A stretch of DNA of 64,000 nucleotides from Gemmatimonadaceae bacterium (GCA_020851035.1 JADZDM010000002.1:315995-379994); one strand, 5' to 3'; shown: positions 30,211 through 38,141, counted from the first letter of the stretch. The notes: a model not told the origin generated them from the letters alone. Translations and numbers: made by a program.

Positions 30211-30876
30211 TCAGCGCGTGGCGACGATGATCGCGTTGCGCCCACCGCTGGTGGCGTGCGAGCGCACCCGGTGCACCGACACCTGCAGGCCGGCGCGCTC
30301 GAGTGCCCTCGCGAACGACGGCTCGGTGTCCACCGACCACCAGGCGACCACGCCACCGGGCTTGAGTGCGCCGAGCGTGGCCCGGATGCCGGCATCGCGG
30401 TAGAGCGCCGCGTTGCCGCCGGTGGTGAACGACTCGGCGCCATTGTCCACGTCCAGCATGATGGCGTCGAAGCCCTGCGGGTGGTCCCGCAACACCTGCG
30501 CCACGTCCTGCGGCACCACCGTCACCCGCGGGTCGGCCAGGGAATCGGCCGCCAGCGGCCACTCGGGGTTCCGGTTCCACGCGATGACGGCCGGTACCAG
30601 CTCGGCCACCGTGACACGCGCGTGCGACGGCAGCACGGCCAGCGCAGCCCGCAGGGTGCAGCCGAAGCCCAGGCCGCCGACCAGCACCGAGACCTGCGTC
30701 TGGTCGCGCACGGGCGTGCAGGCCAGCACCGCCAGTTCCTGCTCGGAGTGCACCCGCCGCGTGGACATCAACTCCACGCCATCCACCCGGATGAAGTAGG
30801 CGCCGTCGTGCCGGTGCAGCGTGAGCTGCGACCCGTCTGGCGCGGCGGCGCGGGCGAGTGTCTCGGTCGGCTTCAC
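30211..30876 (-). CDS. Spermidine synthase-like methyltransferase-fold protein
   Basis: A 221-residue Rossmann-fold protein of the spermidine synthase group: VSVLVGGLGFGCTLRAAL is the nucleotide/SAM loop, VTVAELVPAVIAWNR the acidic strand-2 region and GFDAIMLDVDNGAESF the strand-4 active-site region. The N-terminal beta domain of true spermidine synthases is only partly present, so the aminopropyl-transfer role is uncertain. Starts with GTG 30876 overlapping the stop of the M20 peptidase gene (GTGA). It is the last gene of a three-gene operon. Confidence 0.82.
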   Translation of the reverse strand: MKPTETLARAAAPDGSQLTLHRHDGAYFIRVDGVELMSTRRVHSEQELAVLACTPVRDQTQVSVLVGGLGFGCTLRAALAVLPSHARVTVAELVPAVIAWNRNPEWPLAADSLADPRVTVVPQDVAQVLRDHPQGFDAIMLDVDNGAESFTTGGNAALYRDAGIRATLGALKPGGVVAWWSVDTEPSFARALERAGLQVSVHRVRSHATSGGRNAIIVATR

Positions 30877-32348
30877 TTCAACTGGTCGAGGTGCGACAGC
30901 AGCTGGGCGAAGAAGGTGACCGCGGTCGCGTAGCCCTTCACCGACATCCGCTCGTTCACTCCGTGCACCCGGGCGATGTCACCCTGTGCCAGCGGCACGG
31001 CGAGGAACCGGTAGACGTTCTGCGAGTGGTCACCCCAGTACTTCGCATCGGTGCCGCCGGTGACGAGGTACGGCAGCACCGCCACCGACTTGCCTGGGAC
31101 CATGCCGCGCACGGTGCTCGCGATCAGTCGGAAGGCGGGCGAGTTGACGTCTGACACCGGCGACGGATCGGTGCGCGCGCTGTCGGTCGGAACGACGGTG
31201 ACCATGCTGTCCGCGATGACCTGCTTCACGCGCGCGATCACCGTCTCCTGCGTCTCGCCCGGCTTGATGCGGAAGTTCACGATCGCTGTCGCCTCGGGCG
31301 GCAGCACGTTGTCCTTCACGCCGGCGATCAGCATCGTGGGCGACGTCGTGGTGTGGAGCATCGCGGCCGATGTCGGCGCACTGGCGAGCGCGCCACTCAC
31401 CAGCGGCGCGGTCAGCCAGAGATTGGCCAGCACCAACTTGCGCGAGAACGGCACGTACGGCGTCATGGCCTCGAGCATGCCGCGCGTCGGCCCGTCGAGG
31501 GAACTCGGGAACTGGTTCGCCTCGAGCGCGGCGATCGCGCGACTGAGTGCGCCGACCGCCGTGCGCGCCGTCGGCATGGACGAGTGCCCACCCTCCGCCT
31601 TCGCGCTGATGCGCAGCGACATGTACCCCTTCTCGGCAATGCCGATCACCGCGGCCGTGCCGTCGAAGCCAGGCAACCCGCCGTCGGTCAGCACGCCCCC
31701 CTCGTCGATCACCATCGCCGGCTTCACGCCCCGCCGCACCAGCGAATCGACGATGGCCCGTGCACCGAAGCGCCCGCCAACCTCCTCGTCGTGACCGAAG
31801 GTGAGGTACACCGTGCGCGCAGGCTTCACACCGGCGCCGAGCATGTGCTCCACCGCCTCGAGCACCGCCAGCACGGTCACCTTGTCGTCCATCGTGCCGC
31901 GGCCCCACACGTAGCCGTCCGCCACGTCCCCGCTGAACGGGCCGTGCGTCCATTCCTTCAGGTTCGCCTCCGGCACCGGGACCACATCCATGTGCCCCAT
32001 CAGCACCACCGGCGCGAGCGTGGGGTCGGTGCCTGGCCAGGTGTAGAGCAGGCTGAGGCCGGCCACTTTCTCCAGCGCGAGACTGGCGTGTACCCGCGGG
32101 AACGACGTCGCGAGGAAGTCGTGGAAGGCGAGGAAGGCCGCCGTGTCGATCGGGCCACCCGATGTCATGGAGACCGTGGCGAACTTCACTGCGCCCGACA
32201 ACCGCGCCGCAGCCACGGCCTCGTCGATCGTCACCACCTCGCCGGCGAGTGCCGGCGCGGCCGGCGCCGGCACCATCGCCGCCCGCGTCGCCATCACGCC
32301 GAACAGCGCCACGATCACGCCCAGCACCGCCAGCAACACGCGCTTCAT
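30873..32348 (-). CDS. M20 family metallopeptidase, membrane-anchored (PM20D1/CPG2-like)
   Basis: A 491-residue zinc peptidase of the M20 family. An N-terminal hydrophobic segment (MKRVLLAVLGVIVALFGVMA) is an anchor or signal. Catalytic features are visible: VLMGHMDVVPV, WGRGTMDDK, and the general-base glutamate in GHDEEVGG, with the dimerisation domain inserted after it. The overall pattern (long N-terminus, GTDPTLAPVVLMGH) resembles carboxypeptidase S and PM20D1, which act on N-acyl amino acids or small peptides. Both ends overlap the neighbouring genes by four bases, so all three are probably one translation unit. Confidence 0.9.
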   Translation of the reverse strand: MKRVLLAVLGVIVALFGVMATRAAMVPAPAAPALAGEVVTIDEAVAAARLSGAVKFATVSMTSGGPIDTAAFLAFHDFLATSFPRVHASLALEKVAGLSLLYTWPGTDPTLAPVVLMGHMDVVPVPEANLKEWTHGPFSGDVADGYVWGRGTMDDKVTVLAVLEAVEHMLGAGVKPARTVYLTFGHDEEVGGRFGARAIVDSLVRRGVKPAMVIDEGGVLTDGGLPGFDGTAAVIGIAEKGYMSLRISAKAEGGHSSMPTARTAVGALSRAIAALEANQFPSSLDGPTRGMLEAMTPYVPFSRKLVLANLWLTAPLVSGALASAPTSAAMLHTTTSPTMLIAGVKDNVLPPEATAIVNFRIKPGETQETVIARVKQVIADSMVTVVPTDSARTDPSPVSDVNSPAFRLIASTVRGMVPGKSVAVLPYLVTGGTDAKYWGDHSQNVYRFLAVPLAQGDIARVHGVNERMSVKGYATAVTFFAQLLSHLDQLK

Positions 32349-33736
32349 GACAGTCTCCCGACGATGTCGTTGATGGATGCCGACAGGTCCTCGACCAGCG
32401 CGTCGATCTGGCCGGCATGCGTGCGGAAGCTCAGCACACACACCCGCCCAAGGTAGCGGTCGCCCACCTGGGCGCCGCTCAGCATCACGCGGCCGCGGCG
32501 CGAGGTCTCGTCCATGGCCGCCTTCGTGGCGGCGTTCTCCTGCGCCAGCGTGGCGCCGGGCCAGGTCAGGTGGAACGGGAAGAGCGACAGCTCGGGCGGC
32601 GCATCCAGCACCACGTGCGGCAGCGCGGCCACCCGCGACGCGGCATCGACGGCCAGCGCGCGCTTCTCGGCGATGGCGGCGCGGAACGCATCGGCGCCGT
32701 GGAGCTTCATCACCAGCCACATGCGGAGCCCGGGAAACCCGCGGGACAGGTCGGGGCCGTGCTGGCTCGGATCGTAGAACTCGCCCGCATCGGGCATCTC
32801 GGGCAGGTAGCCGGCCGTGGCCGCGTGCGCGGCGCGCAGGCGGCGCCCGTCACGCACCAGCAGCGCGCCCGTGCCGTACGGCATGAACATCCCCTTGTGC
32901 GGGTCGAGCGTGAGCGAGTCGGCGCGCTCGATGCCCTGCAGCACCTGGCGCGTCTCGTCACAGAGCTGGAAGAACGCGCCATAGGCGCCGTCCACGTGGT
33001 GCCACAGCCCTTCCGCCGCGCAGAGATCCGCGATGTCATCCAGCGGATCGACGGCGCCGGTGTTGGTGGTGCCGGCATTCGACACCACCATGAACGGCTG
33101 CAGGCCGAGGCGGCGATCCGCGGCGATCCGGTCGCGCAGCGCGTCGATCGACAGGCGGAAGTGCGCGTCGGTGGGCACCGAGCGCACTCTGTCCGGCATG
33201 ATGCCGGCCAGCTTGGCCGACTTGTTCACGCAGTGATGCACCTGGTCCGAGGCGTACAGCACACCGGGCCGAAGCTCGGCGCCGAGGTACTGCTCGCGGG
33301 CGCAGAGCACGGCGTTGAATGTGGCCATCGATCCGCCGGTCGTGAACACGCCGCTGGCGCCGGCCGGAAAGGCCATCCACTCGCGCAACCACTCCAGCGC
33401 GTTGGCCTCGAGCTGCACCAGCGCTGGAGCGGCCTGCCAGATCCCGGTGTAGCGATTGGTGGTGTCGGCGATGAAGTCGGCCAGCGCCGCCGGAAACAGG
33501 CCACCCCCGGGGATGTACGCGAGGTAGCCCGCCGACGGCGTGGTGAACGACTGCGGGATGTAGGTGGTGAACAATGCCTCCATGAGCTCGTCGAGCGGCG
33601 TGCCCTCGGCGGGCGCCGGCTCGCGCATGCTGCGGCAGAGCGCCTCAGCGTCGTGCACACCGTAGAGCGGCTGCTGCGGCAGCGATTCGAGGTGCTGCAC
33701 GCACCGCGCGACGACCGAGTCGGCCATCGCGCGCAT
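32345..33736 (-). CDS. PLP-dependent decarboxylase, group II (aromatic-L-amino-acid decarboxylase-like)
   Basis: A 463-residue fold-type I enzyme of the DDC/glutamate decarboxylase group. The PLP lysine is Lys281 in TLDPHKGMFMPYG and the PLP aspartate is Asp249 in HHVDGAYGAF. The N-terminal part has SAGYLAYIPGGGLFPAALAD, typical of the family. The product would be an amine from an aromatic or other amino acid, but the substrate cannot be named. The start is uncertain: ATG 33736 is used, but the upstream in-frame sequence (ITNLELSAHE) also looks like family N-terminus without an ATG/GTG/TTG start. First gene of an operon with the M20 peptidase and the spermidine synthase-like gene. Confidence 0.85.
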   Translation of the reverse strand: MRAMADSVVARCVQHLESLPQQPLYGVHDAEALCRSMREPAPAEGTPLDELMEALFTTYIPQSFTTPSAGYLAYIPGGGLFPAALADFIADTTNRYTGIWQAAPALVQLEANALEWLREWMAFPAGASGVFTTGGSMATFNAVLCAREQYLGAELRPGVLYASDQVHHCVNKSAKLAGIMPDRVRSVPTDAHFRLSIDALRDRIAADRRLGLQPFMVVSNAGTTNTGAVDPLDDIADLCAAEGLWHHVDGAYGAFFQLCDETRQVLQGIERADSLTLDPHKGMFMPYGTGALLVRDGRRLRAAHAATAGYLPEMPDAGEFYDPSQHGPDLSRGFPGLRMWLVMKLHGADAFRAAIAEKRALAVDAASRVAALPHVVLDAPPELSLFPFHLTWPGATLAQENAATKAAMDETSRRGRVMLSGAQVGDRYLGRVCVLSFRTHAGQIDALVEDLSASINDIVGRLS

Positions 33737-33909
33737 TTCGTGCGCGGAGAGTTCGAGGTTCGTGATGGGGCGGCTCCCGGCAGGGGTCAGCGGTCGCGCG
33801 TGCGGGCGACCCTGCGGGAATATCGCGGATGGCGAGCGGGACGACAGGCGGGGTGGCGCTGGATCGATGACACGGCAGCAATCCGCGCCGGGTAAACCAG
33901 GGTTGCGCC

Positions 33910-33982
33910 CCGTGAAACGACTCAGAGTCAGGACCCTCCGTGAAACGACTCTGAGTCGGGGCCCGCGAAAGGGGACAGAGTC
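33910..33982. repeat. Direct repeats with GACTC-N-GAGTC palindromes
   Basis: A 20-base phrase CCGTGAAACGACTCWGAGTC occurs at 33910-33929 and 33938-33957 (period 28). Each copy contains an 11-base palindrome, GACTCAGAGTC and GACTCTGAGTC, and a partial third copy GACAGAGTC is at 33974-33982 after GAAAGGGG. The arms GCCCC at 33906-33910 and GGGGC at 33958-33962 can extend pairing between the copies. It lies between the decarboxylase start and the end of the HEAT lipoprotein gene. It could be a terminator-like structure, a REP-like repeat or a protein site. No T run follows. Confidence 0.7.
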
Positions 33983-33985
33983 AGC

Positions 33986-35341
33986 TCACGGGAACGGCCG
34001 CGGACGCGGCTCGGGCCACGGCCAGGGATCGACGCGCCCCCGCCCTGCCAGCCCACGCACCGCCGCCTCACGCACTTCCGGGTCGCTGGACTCGAGCAAC
34101 GCCGTCAGCGCCCCTTCCGACCGCTCGCCACTCTTCAGCAGCGCGCGCAGCACCGCCTTCCGCACCTCGGGGTCCGTCTCCCGCTTGAACGCGGCGCGCA
34201 GTGCCGGCAGCGCGGCGGCGTCAGACACCTCGGACAGTGCCCACGCCGCCTTGGTGCGCACGTCGTCGTCGGAATCCGCCAGCGCCGTGATCAGGCCTTC
34301 CGGCGCCCTCCGCACCTCGCTGTTGCCGATGGCCCACGCTGCGGTGGCGCGCACTCGGCGGTCGGCATCACGAGCGGCAGCCTCACCCAGCACCACGGCT
34401 GCCGAGCCATCCTCGATGTTGCCGAGCGCCCAGGCGGCGGTCTCCCGCACCCGCGGCGAGGCATCGCGCTGCACCGCCTGCTGCAGTTCGCGCGACGCGC
34501 CATCATGCTCGATGTTGCCGAGTGCCCAGGCGCACATCTCGCGCACGCTCGCGTCGCCGTCTCGTCCCAGCACGTCGGCCAGGTCGCGCACTGCCGACTC
34601 GGCCTCGAGGTTGCCCAGCGCCCACGCGGCCGCGCGGCGAACCGACGCCGTGCGATCGTCACGGAGCACGCGCAGCAGTGCCGGCACGGCGCTGGCCGAG
34701 TCCAGCTGGCCGACGGCGCCGATGACACTTTCACGCACCGTGGAATCGGCATCGGCCACCGCCCCGAGCAGCCCGCGCAGCGACGTCCCATCCTGGATGC
34801 GTCCCAGCGCCCAGGCGGCGTTCGCCCGCACCGTTGCGGCGGCGTCGCGTAGTGCCTTCACCAGCACCGTCGTGGCCATGTCCTTCGGCTCGATCAAGCC
34901 CAGCCCATTCGCCGCCGCCGCACGCACCGCACTGTCCGCGCTGGCGAGATGTGCCATGAGCCCGCGCGCTCCCGCCTCGCCGCCGGCACTGCCCAGCACG
35001 CGCACCGAGAGTTCGCGGACGCAGGCATCGCTGCTGGTCACGTTCTCGAGCAGCAACTGCACGTCGGCCGCCGGCAACGCGGCGCTGCGCTCGGCTTCCA
35101 CGCGGATGTGCGGCAGCGTGGAGTGTGGCGCGCGCACGCTGCCGCCGTACCAGCCGCGACGCTCGACGCCATCCGCGGCCAGCGAGCAGACGATGGGCGA
35201 CGCACCGTGCGCCGCATCCAACAGGGCGCGCAGGTCGGTGGGCGACGCGGCCACGCCGGGTGCCGCGAAGGCGTCCTCCACCGCGACGTCGGTGGAGCAG
35301 GAGCTGAACGCCGCGGCGATCAGGAGGGATGAGAGGCGCAT
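33986..35341 (-). CDS. HEAT-repeat lipoprotein with proline/arginine-rich C-tail
   Basis: A 451-residue protein. The N-terminus MRLSSLLIAAAFSSC looks like a lipoprotein signal (Cys15, with Phe at -3, slightly atypical). After about 110 residues there are about eleven HEAT-type repeats of about 31 residues, the central ones reading VRxxAAWALGNIED. The last repeat runs into the tail LAGRGRVDPWPWPEPRPRPF-Pro. The neighbouring M56 protease also has HEAT repeats and nearly the same tail. A 16-bp palindrome matching those in front of blaI lies 39 bases upstream of the start (35380-35395). It probably acts in the envelope, as partner, ligand or competitor of the M56-HEAT sensor. This is inference. 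Confidence 0.85.
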   Translation of the reverse strand: MRLSSLLIAAAFSSCSTDVAVEDAFAAPGVAASPTDLRALLDAAHGASPIVCSLAADGVERRGWYGGSVRAPHSTLPHIRVEAERSAALPAADVQLLLENVTSSDACVRELSVRVLGSAGGEAGARGLMAHLASADSAVRAAAANGLGLIEPKDMATTVLVKALRDAAATVRANAAWALGRIQDGTSLRGLLGAVADADSTVRESVIGAVGQLDSASAVPALLRVLRDDRTASVRRAAAWALGNLEAESAVRDLADVLGRDGDASVREMCAWALGNIEHDGASRELQQAVQRDASPRVRETAAWALGNIEDGSAAVVLGEAAARDADRRVRATAAWAIGNSEVRRAPEGLITALADSDDDVRTKAAWALSEVSDAAALPALRAAFKRETDPEVRKAVLRALLKSGERSEGALTALLESSDPEVREAAVRGLAGRGRVDPWPWPEPRPRPFP

Positions 35342-35379
35342 GGCACGGTTCTCCGGTACGGGGAAGGGACGACGGATTG

Positions 35380-35395
35380 TGTTGATTTTTCAGCA
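35380..35395 (-). promoter_or_regulatory. Putative BlaI operator upstream of the HEAT lipoprotein gene
   Basis: The plus strand reads TGTTGATTTTTCAGCA, which matches the perfect palindrome in front of blaI (TGCTGATTCTTCAGCA) at 14 of 16 positions, with the same spacing of half sites. It is 39 bases before the ATG of the lipoprotein gene. The minus-strand AAAAAT inside it could serve as a -10, but no good -35 is visible. Confidence 0.65.
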
Positions 35396-35443
35396 CACGA
35401 GGGCCGGAAAACGGCGCGGGTACGCGCCGGAGTCCTCGTGCGA

Positions 35444-35569
35444 GTGGTGCTGGTGGTGCTGGTGGTGCTGGTGGTGCTGGTGGTGCCGGTCGTGCTGGTG
35501 GTGCGGGTGGTGCGGGTCGTGCGGGTCGTGCGGGTCGTGCGGGTGATGCGGGTGTTACTGGTATTGCAG
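35444..35569. repeat. 9-bp minisatellite, 14 units
   Basis: Fourteen tandem 9-base units, from GTGGTGCTG (first four identical) through GTCGTGCGG to GTATTGCAG, with a steady drift along the array. It lies between the putative lipoprotein operator and the stop of the M56 gene. In one plus frame it reads Gly-Xaa-Ala and in a minus frame Pro-Ala-rich, but no start codon with a ribosome-binding site makes it a gene. The array should be length-variable by slippage. Confidence 0.85.
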
Positions 35570-35621
35570 ATAATCCGGGCATTGCCGTCTGCAGCCCGGG
35601 CAGGCGCGCGGCATTGCGTTA

Positions 35622-37649
35622 CTACGGATACGGGCGCGGCCGGGGACGCGGCTGCGGCCAGGGATCGGCACCGCGGCCGGCCAGCGAACGGATGGCGATG
35701 GCACGGAGCTCCGCGTCCCCGCCGTCGATGATGCGCTGCAGCGCGGGCACCGCCGGGTCACCCATCACGCTCAACGCGCGCACCATGGCGACCTTCACGT
35801 CACGGTCGGTCTCCCGGACCAGCGCCGACTCCAGCGCGCCGGCGGCCGCACCGTCCTCGATCTGGTGGAGTGCCCACGCCGCCGTGGCGCGCACCGCGGG
35901 ATCACGATCGGTGAGTGCGTCCTTCACCGCGGCCGGCGCACGTCGGGGACTCGCGTTGCCCAGGCCCCACAGCGCCGTCTCGCGGACGATGGCATCGGCG
36001 TCGCCCGCCGCCATCGCGAGCGCTTCCACGGTGCCCTGCGAGTCGCCATCGGCGCCCTCGCTCAGCGCCCACGCCGCCGTCTCGCGCACCGATCGGTCGC
36101 GATCCGTTCGCAGCACTGCGGCCAGCGCCGGCGCCACCCGGTCGCGATCGCCGGCGTACGCCAGCGACCACGCCGCCATCTCGCGGACCCGCGCACTCGC
36201 GTCTGACCGCACGGCGAACACCAGCGCGTCGATGGCCCGGTCGTCCCCGTCGAACTCGTGCAGCCCCCACGCCGCGATCCGCCGCAGCGACGGCGCCGTG
36301 TCCGTGCGGAGCACCCGAGCCAGCGACGCCGCCCGCCCGGAGCTGTCCGCAGGCACCGCGCCCCTCGCTGGCGCCTCCGCGTCCCCATCCTCGCCCGAAT
36401 CCGGTGACAGTGCACCGATTCCCGCCGCGGAATGCGGTGACAGTGCACCCGGTGCCCTGAATCCCGCGACCTGCGCCGTGTCAGCCGAGCGCCGCAGCGA
36501 ATCCACCAGCCGGTCACGCACGGAGTCCGCCAGCGCCGGCGTGAGCGCCGTGAACGTGCGTCCGCCAGGCGCCGGAACCTGCACCCTCGGCACCATTGCC
36601 CCGGTGATGATCGCGAACAGCATCACCCCTCCTGCCAGCGTGCTGGCCTGCACGCGTGTGGGCGCCGTGCGCGACAGCGTCGGGTCGAGGATCGCCAGCA
36701 TGCGTCCCTCGAACTCCGAACGCGTCGCCATCGCCATCGCCACGTTCGGCGTGCCATGGTTCCGCACCGATGTCACGATCTCGAGCAGGTGCTCGGCGTA
36801 GTCGCTCGCCCGCGTGCCGCAGGCCAGGGCGAGGTCATCGCAGGCACGCTCACTCTCGGCCCGCAACCGGCGCGCCGCCGTCCAGGCCAGCGGGTGGAAC
36901 CAGTAGAGCGCGCTCACCACGCGGCCCAGCGTGTGCGCGACGATGTCATGCCGGCGCACATGTGCCAGCTCGTGCAGCAGCACGGCGGTGCGACGATCCG
37001 GTGTCCAGTCCGCACTCTCGCGCGGCAACACGATCACCGGTGTGCGCAGTCCGCACGCGAACGGCATGGTGACGTCGGCGCGCACCAGGCGCGGCAGCCT
37101 CTCGAGGCCGAGGCGGTCAGCGATCTCCATGGCACTGCCCTGCCACGCCTCGTCCCCGACATCCGTCGCGTGCGACAGGATGCGCCGCACCGACCACTGC
37201 CCGTGGAGCAGCCACGCCAGCAGTGCGACGGCGACGCCAGCCCACGCCAGCAGCAGCACCTGCACCAGCGACGGCGCCGGCCATGGCGAGGTCGTGCCAA
37301 TCGGCGCGTTCATCGTGCGGGGCGGCACCGGCGCCCTCACCAGCGCGTCATCAACCACCGCGTCCGCGCGCGAGGTGGCCAGCGGTTCACCCGTGTGTGC
37401 TGCCGGAGCTGCCGCGACCGCAGGCGTGCCCCACGCCGACGGCAGCACCGCCAGCCGCACCGGGCTGAACGCCGCCAGCACCGGAATCGCGAGCAGCGCC
37501 AGCAACGACGCCAGCCACACCAGGTGCCGGGCCGTGGCCGAGGTGCGCGCCATGAGGGTGGTGAGCGCGAAGCCGACCAGCAGCACCGCGGTGGCCTTGC
37601 CGATCATCAGGAGTGCCGGCGTCAGCGCGACGAATGATTCGATACGCAT
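35622..37649 (-). CDS. M56 (BlaR1/MecR1-like) membrane metalloprotease with C-terminal HEAT sensor domain
   Basis: A 675-residue protein. Residues 1-350 are a BlaR1-type M56 protease: hydrophobic segments near 17-33, 43-61, 128-148 and 336-352, zinc motif His226-Glu-Leu-Ala-His230 (LLHELAHVRRHD) and a downstream EXXXD (ESERACDD). In BlaR1 the part after the fourth helix is the extracytoplasmic beta-lactam sensor. Here that place is taken by a linker and about seven HEAT repeats (VRETAAWALSEG, VRATAAWALHQIED), ending with the tail LAGRGADPWPQPRPRPRP-Tyr-Pro. It follows blaI by six bases. By analogy it senses a protein-type signal outside and triggers cleavage of the repressor. Confidence 0.9.
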   Translation of the reverse strand: MRIESFVALTPALLMIGKATAVLLVGFALTTLMARTSATARHLVWLASLLALLAIPVLAAFSPVRLAVLPSAWGTPAVAAAPAAHTGEPLATSRADAVVDDALVRAPVPPRTMNAPIGTTSPWPAPSLVQVLLLAWAGVAVALLAWLLHGQWSVRRILSHATDVGDEAWQGSAMEIADRLGLERLPRLVRADVTMPFACGLRTPVIVLPRESADWTPDRRTAVLLHELAHVRRHDIVAHTLGRVVSALYWFHPLAWTAARRLRAESERACDDLALACGTRASDYAEHLLEIVTSVRNHGTPNVAMAMATRSEFEGRMLAILDPTLSRTAPTRVQASTLAGGVMLFAIITGAMVPRVQVPAPGGRTFTALTPALADSVRDRLVDSLRRSADTAQVAGFRAPGALSPHSAAGIGALSPDSGEDGDAEAPARGAVPADSSGRAASLARVLRTDTAPSLRRIAAWGLHEFDGDDRAIDALVFAVRSDASARVREMAAWSLAYAGDRDRVAPALAAVLRTDRDRSVRETAAWALSEGADGDSQGTVEALAMAAGDADAIVRETALWGLGNASPRRAPAAVKDALTDRDPAVRATAAWALHQIEDGAAAGALESALVRETDRDVKVAMVRALSVMGDPAVPALQRIIDGGDAELRAIAIRSLAGRGADPWPQPRPRPRPYP

Positions 37650-37655
37650 GTCCGA

Positions 37656-38069
37656 TTACCTCCCGCTCTTGCGCGCGCCGGCGATCTTCGCGCGGAGAGC
37701 ATCGATCTCGCGCTCGGACACGGAGGTGTCCGACATCCGCAGCAGCGCAGCGACGGCCTGCTCGGTGGAGCCGGCGAAGTAGGTCCGCACCACGTGATCG
37801 AGCATCTCGGCCTGCGCCTGCTCGGTGGGGGCGGCCGGGAAGTACACGTACCGCGGCCCGTCCTCGCGGAACTCGATCAGCGCCTTCTCGCCCAGGATGC
37901 GGAGAATGGAGCGGACGGCCGAGTAGGTCGGCGGGTCGGGGAGGTCGGCCATGATCTCGGCCACCGTGGACTCGCCGCGGCGGTGGAGGATGTCCATGAC
38001 CTGCCGTTCCCGCCGCGTGAGGTCCTCGGTGGGGCTGGGCTGCTTCTTCGGGGCGGGCTTCGGCGTCAT
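37656..38069 (-). CDS. BlaI/MecI/CopY-family transcriptional repressor
   Basis: A 137-residue winged-helix repressor. The DNA-binding domain is in residues 15-90 (LTRRERQVMDILHRRGESTV, YSAVRSILRILGEKALIEF), followed by a C-terminal dimerisation helix region (EMLDHVVRTYFAGSTEQAVA). BlaI-type repressors bind as dimers to palindromes and are cleaved when the partner M56 protease is activated. The gene is six bases upstream of the M56-HEAT gene, and two palindromic sites lie in its promoter, so it very likely represses its own operon. Confidence 0.94.
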   Translation of the reverse strand: MTPKPAPKKQPSPTEDLTRRERQVMDILHRRGESTVAEIMADLPDPPTYSAVRSILRILGEKALIEFREDGPRYVYFPAAPTEQAQAEMLDHVVRTYFAGSTEQAVAALLRMSDTSVSEREIDALRAKIAGARKSGR

Positions 38070-38090
38070 GGGCGGTCCTCGGAACGGGTC

Positions 38091-38106
38091 TGCTGATTTT
38101 TCAACT
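38091..38106 (-). promoter_or_regulatory. Putative BlaI operator, second site
   Basis: The plus strand reads TGCTGATTTTTCAACT and matches the perfect site next to it at 13 of 16 positions. The centres of the two sites are 17 bases apart. It lies between the promoter and the blaI start codon. Confidence 0.6.
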
Positions 38107-38107
38107 G

Positions 38108-38123
38108 TGCTGATTCTTCAGCA
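38108..38123 (-). promoter_or_regulatory. Putative BlaI operator, perfect palindrome
   Basis: TGCTGATTCTTCAGCA has perfectly inverted 6-base half sites (TGCTGA/TCAGCA) around a 4-base centre. It overlaps the proposed -10 of the blaI promoter, so a bound repressor would block RNA polymerase. Confidence 0.7.
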
Positions 38124-38141
38124 TTACGCCACAGAAGTCAA
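38113..38141 (-). promoter_or_regulatory. Putative sigma70-type promoter of the blaI-M56 operon
   Basis: On the minus strand TTGACT (38136-38141) is followed after 17 bases by AAGAAT (38113-38118, 4 of 6 matches to TATAAT). The -10 falls inside the perfect operator. It is 44-72 bases upstream of the blaI ATG. Read by eye only. Confidence 0.55.

Noticed and set aside
35400-35640. Collagen-like Gly-Xaa-Ala gene on the plus strand
   Set aside because: The 9-bp array reads Gly-Xaa-Ala in one frame, but there is no start codon with a ribosome-binding site and the frame continues only as antisense of the M56 gene.
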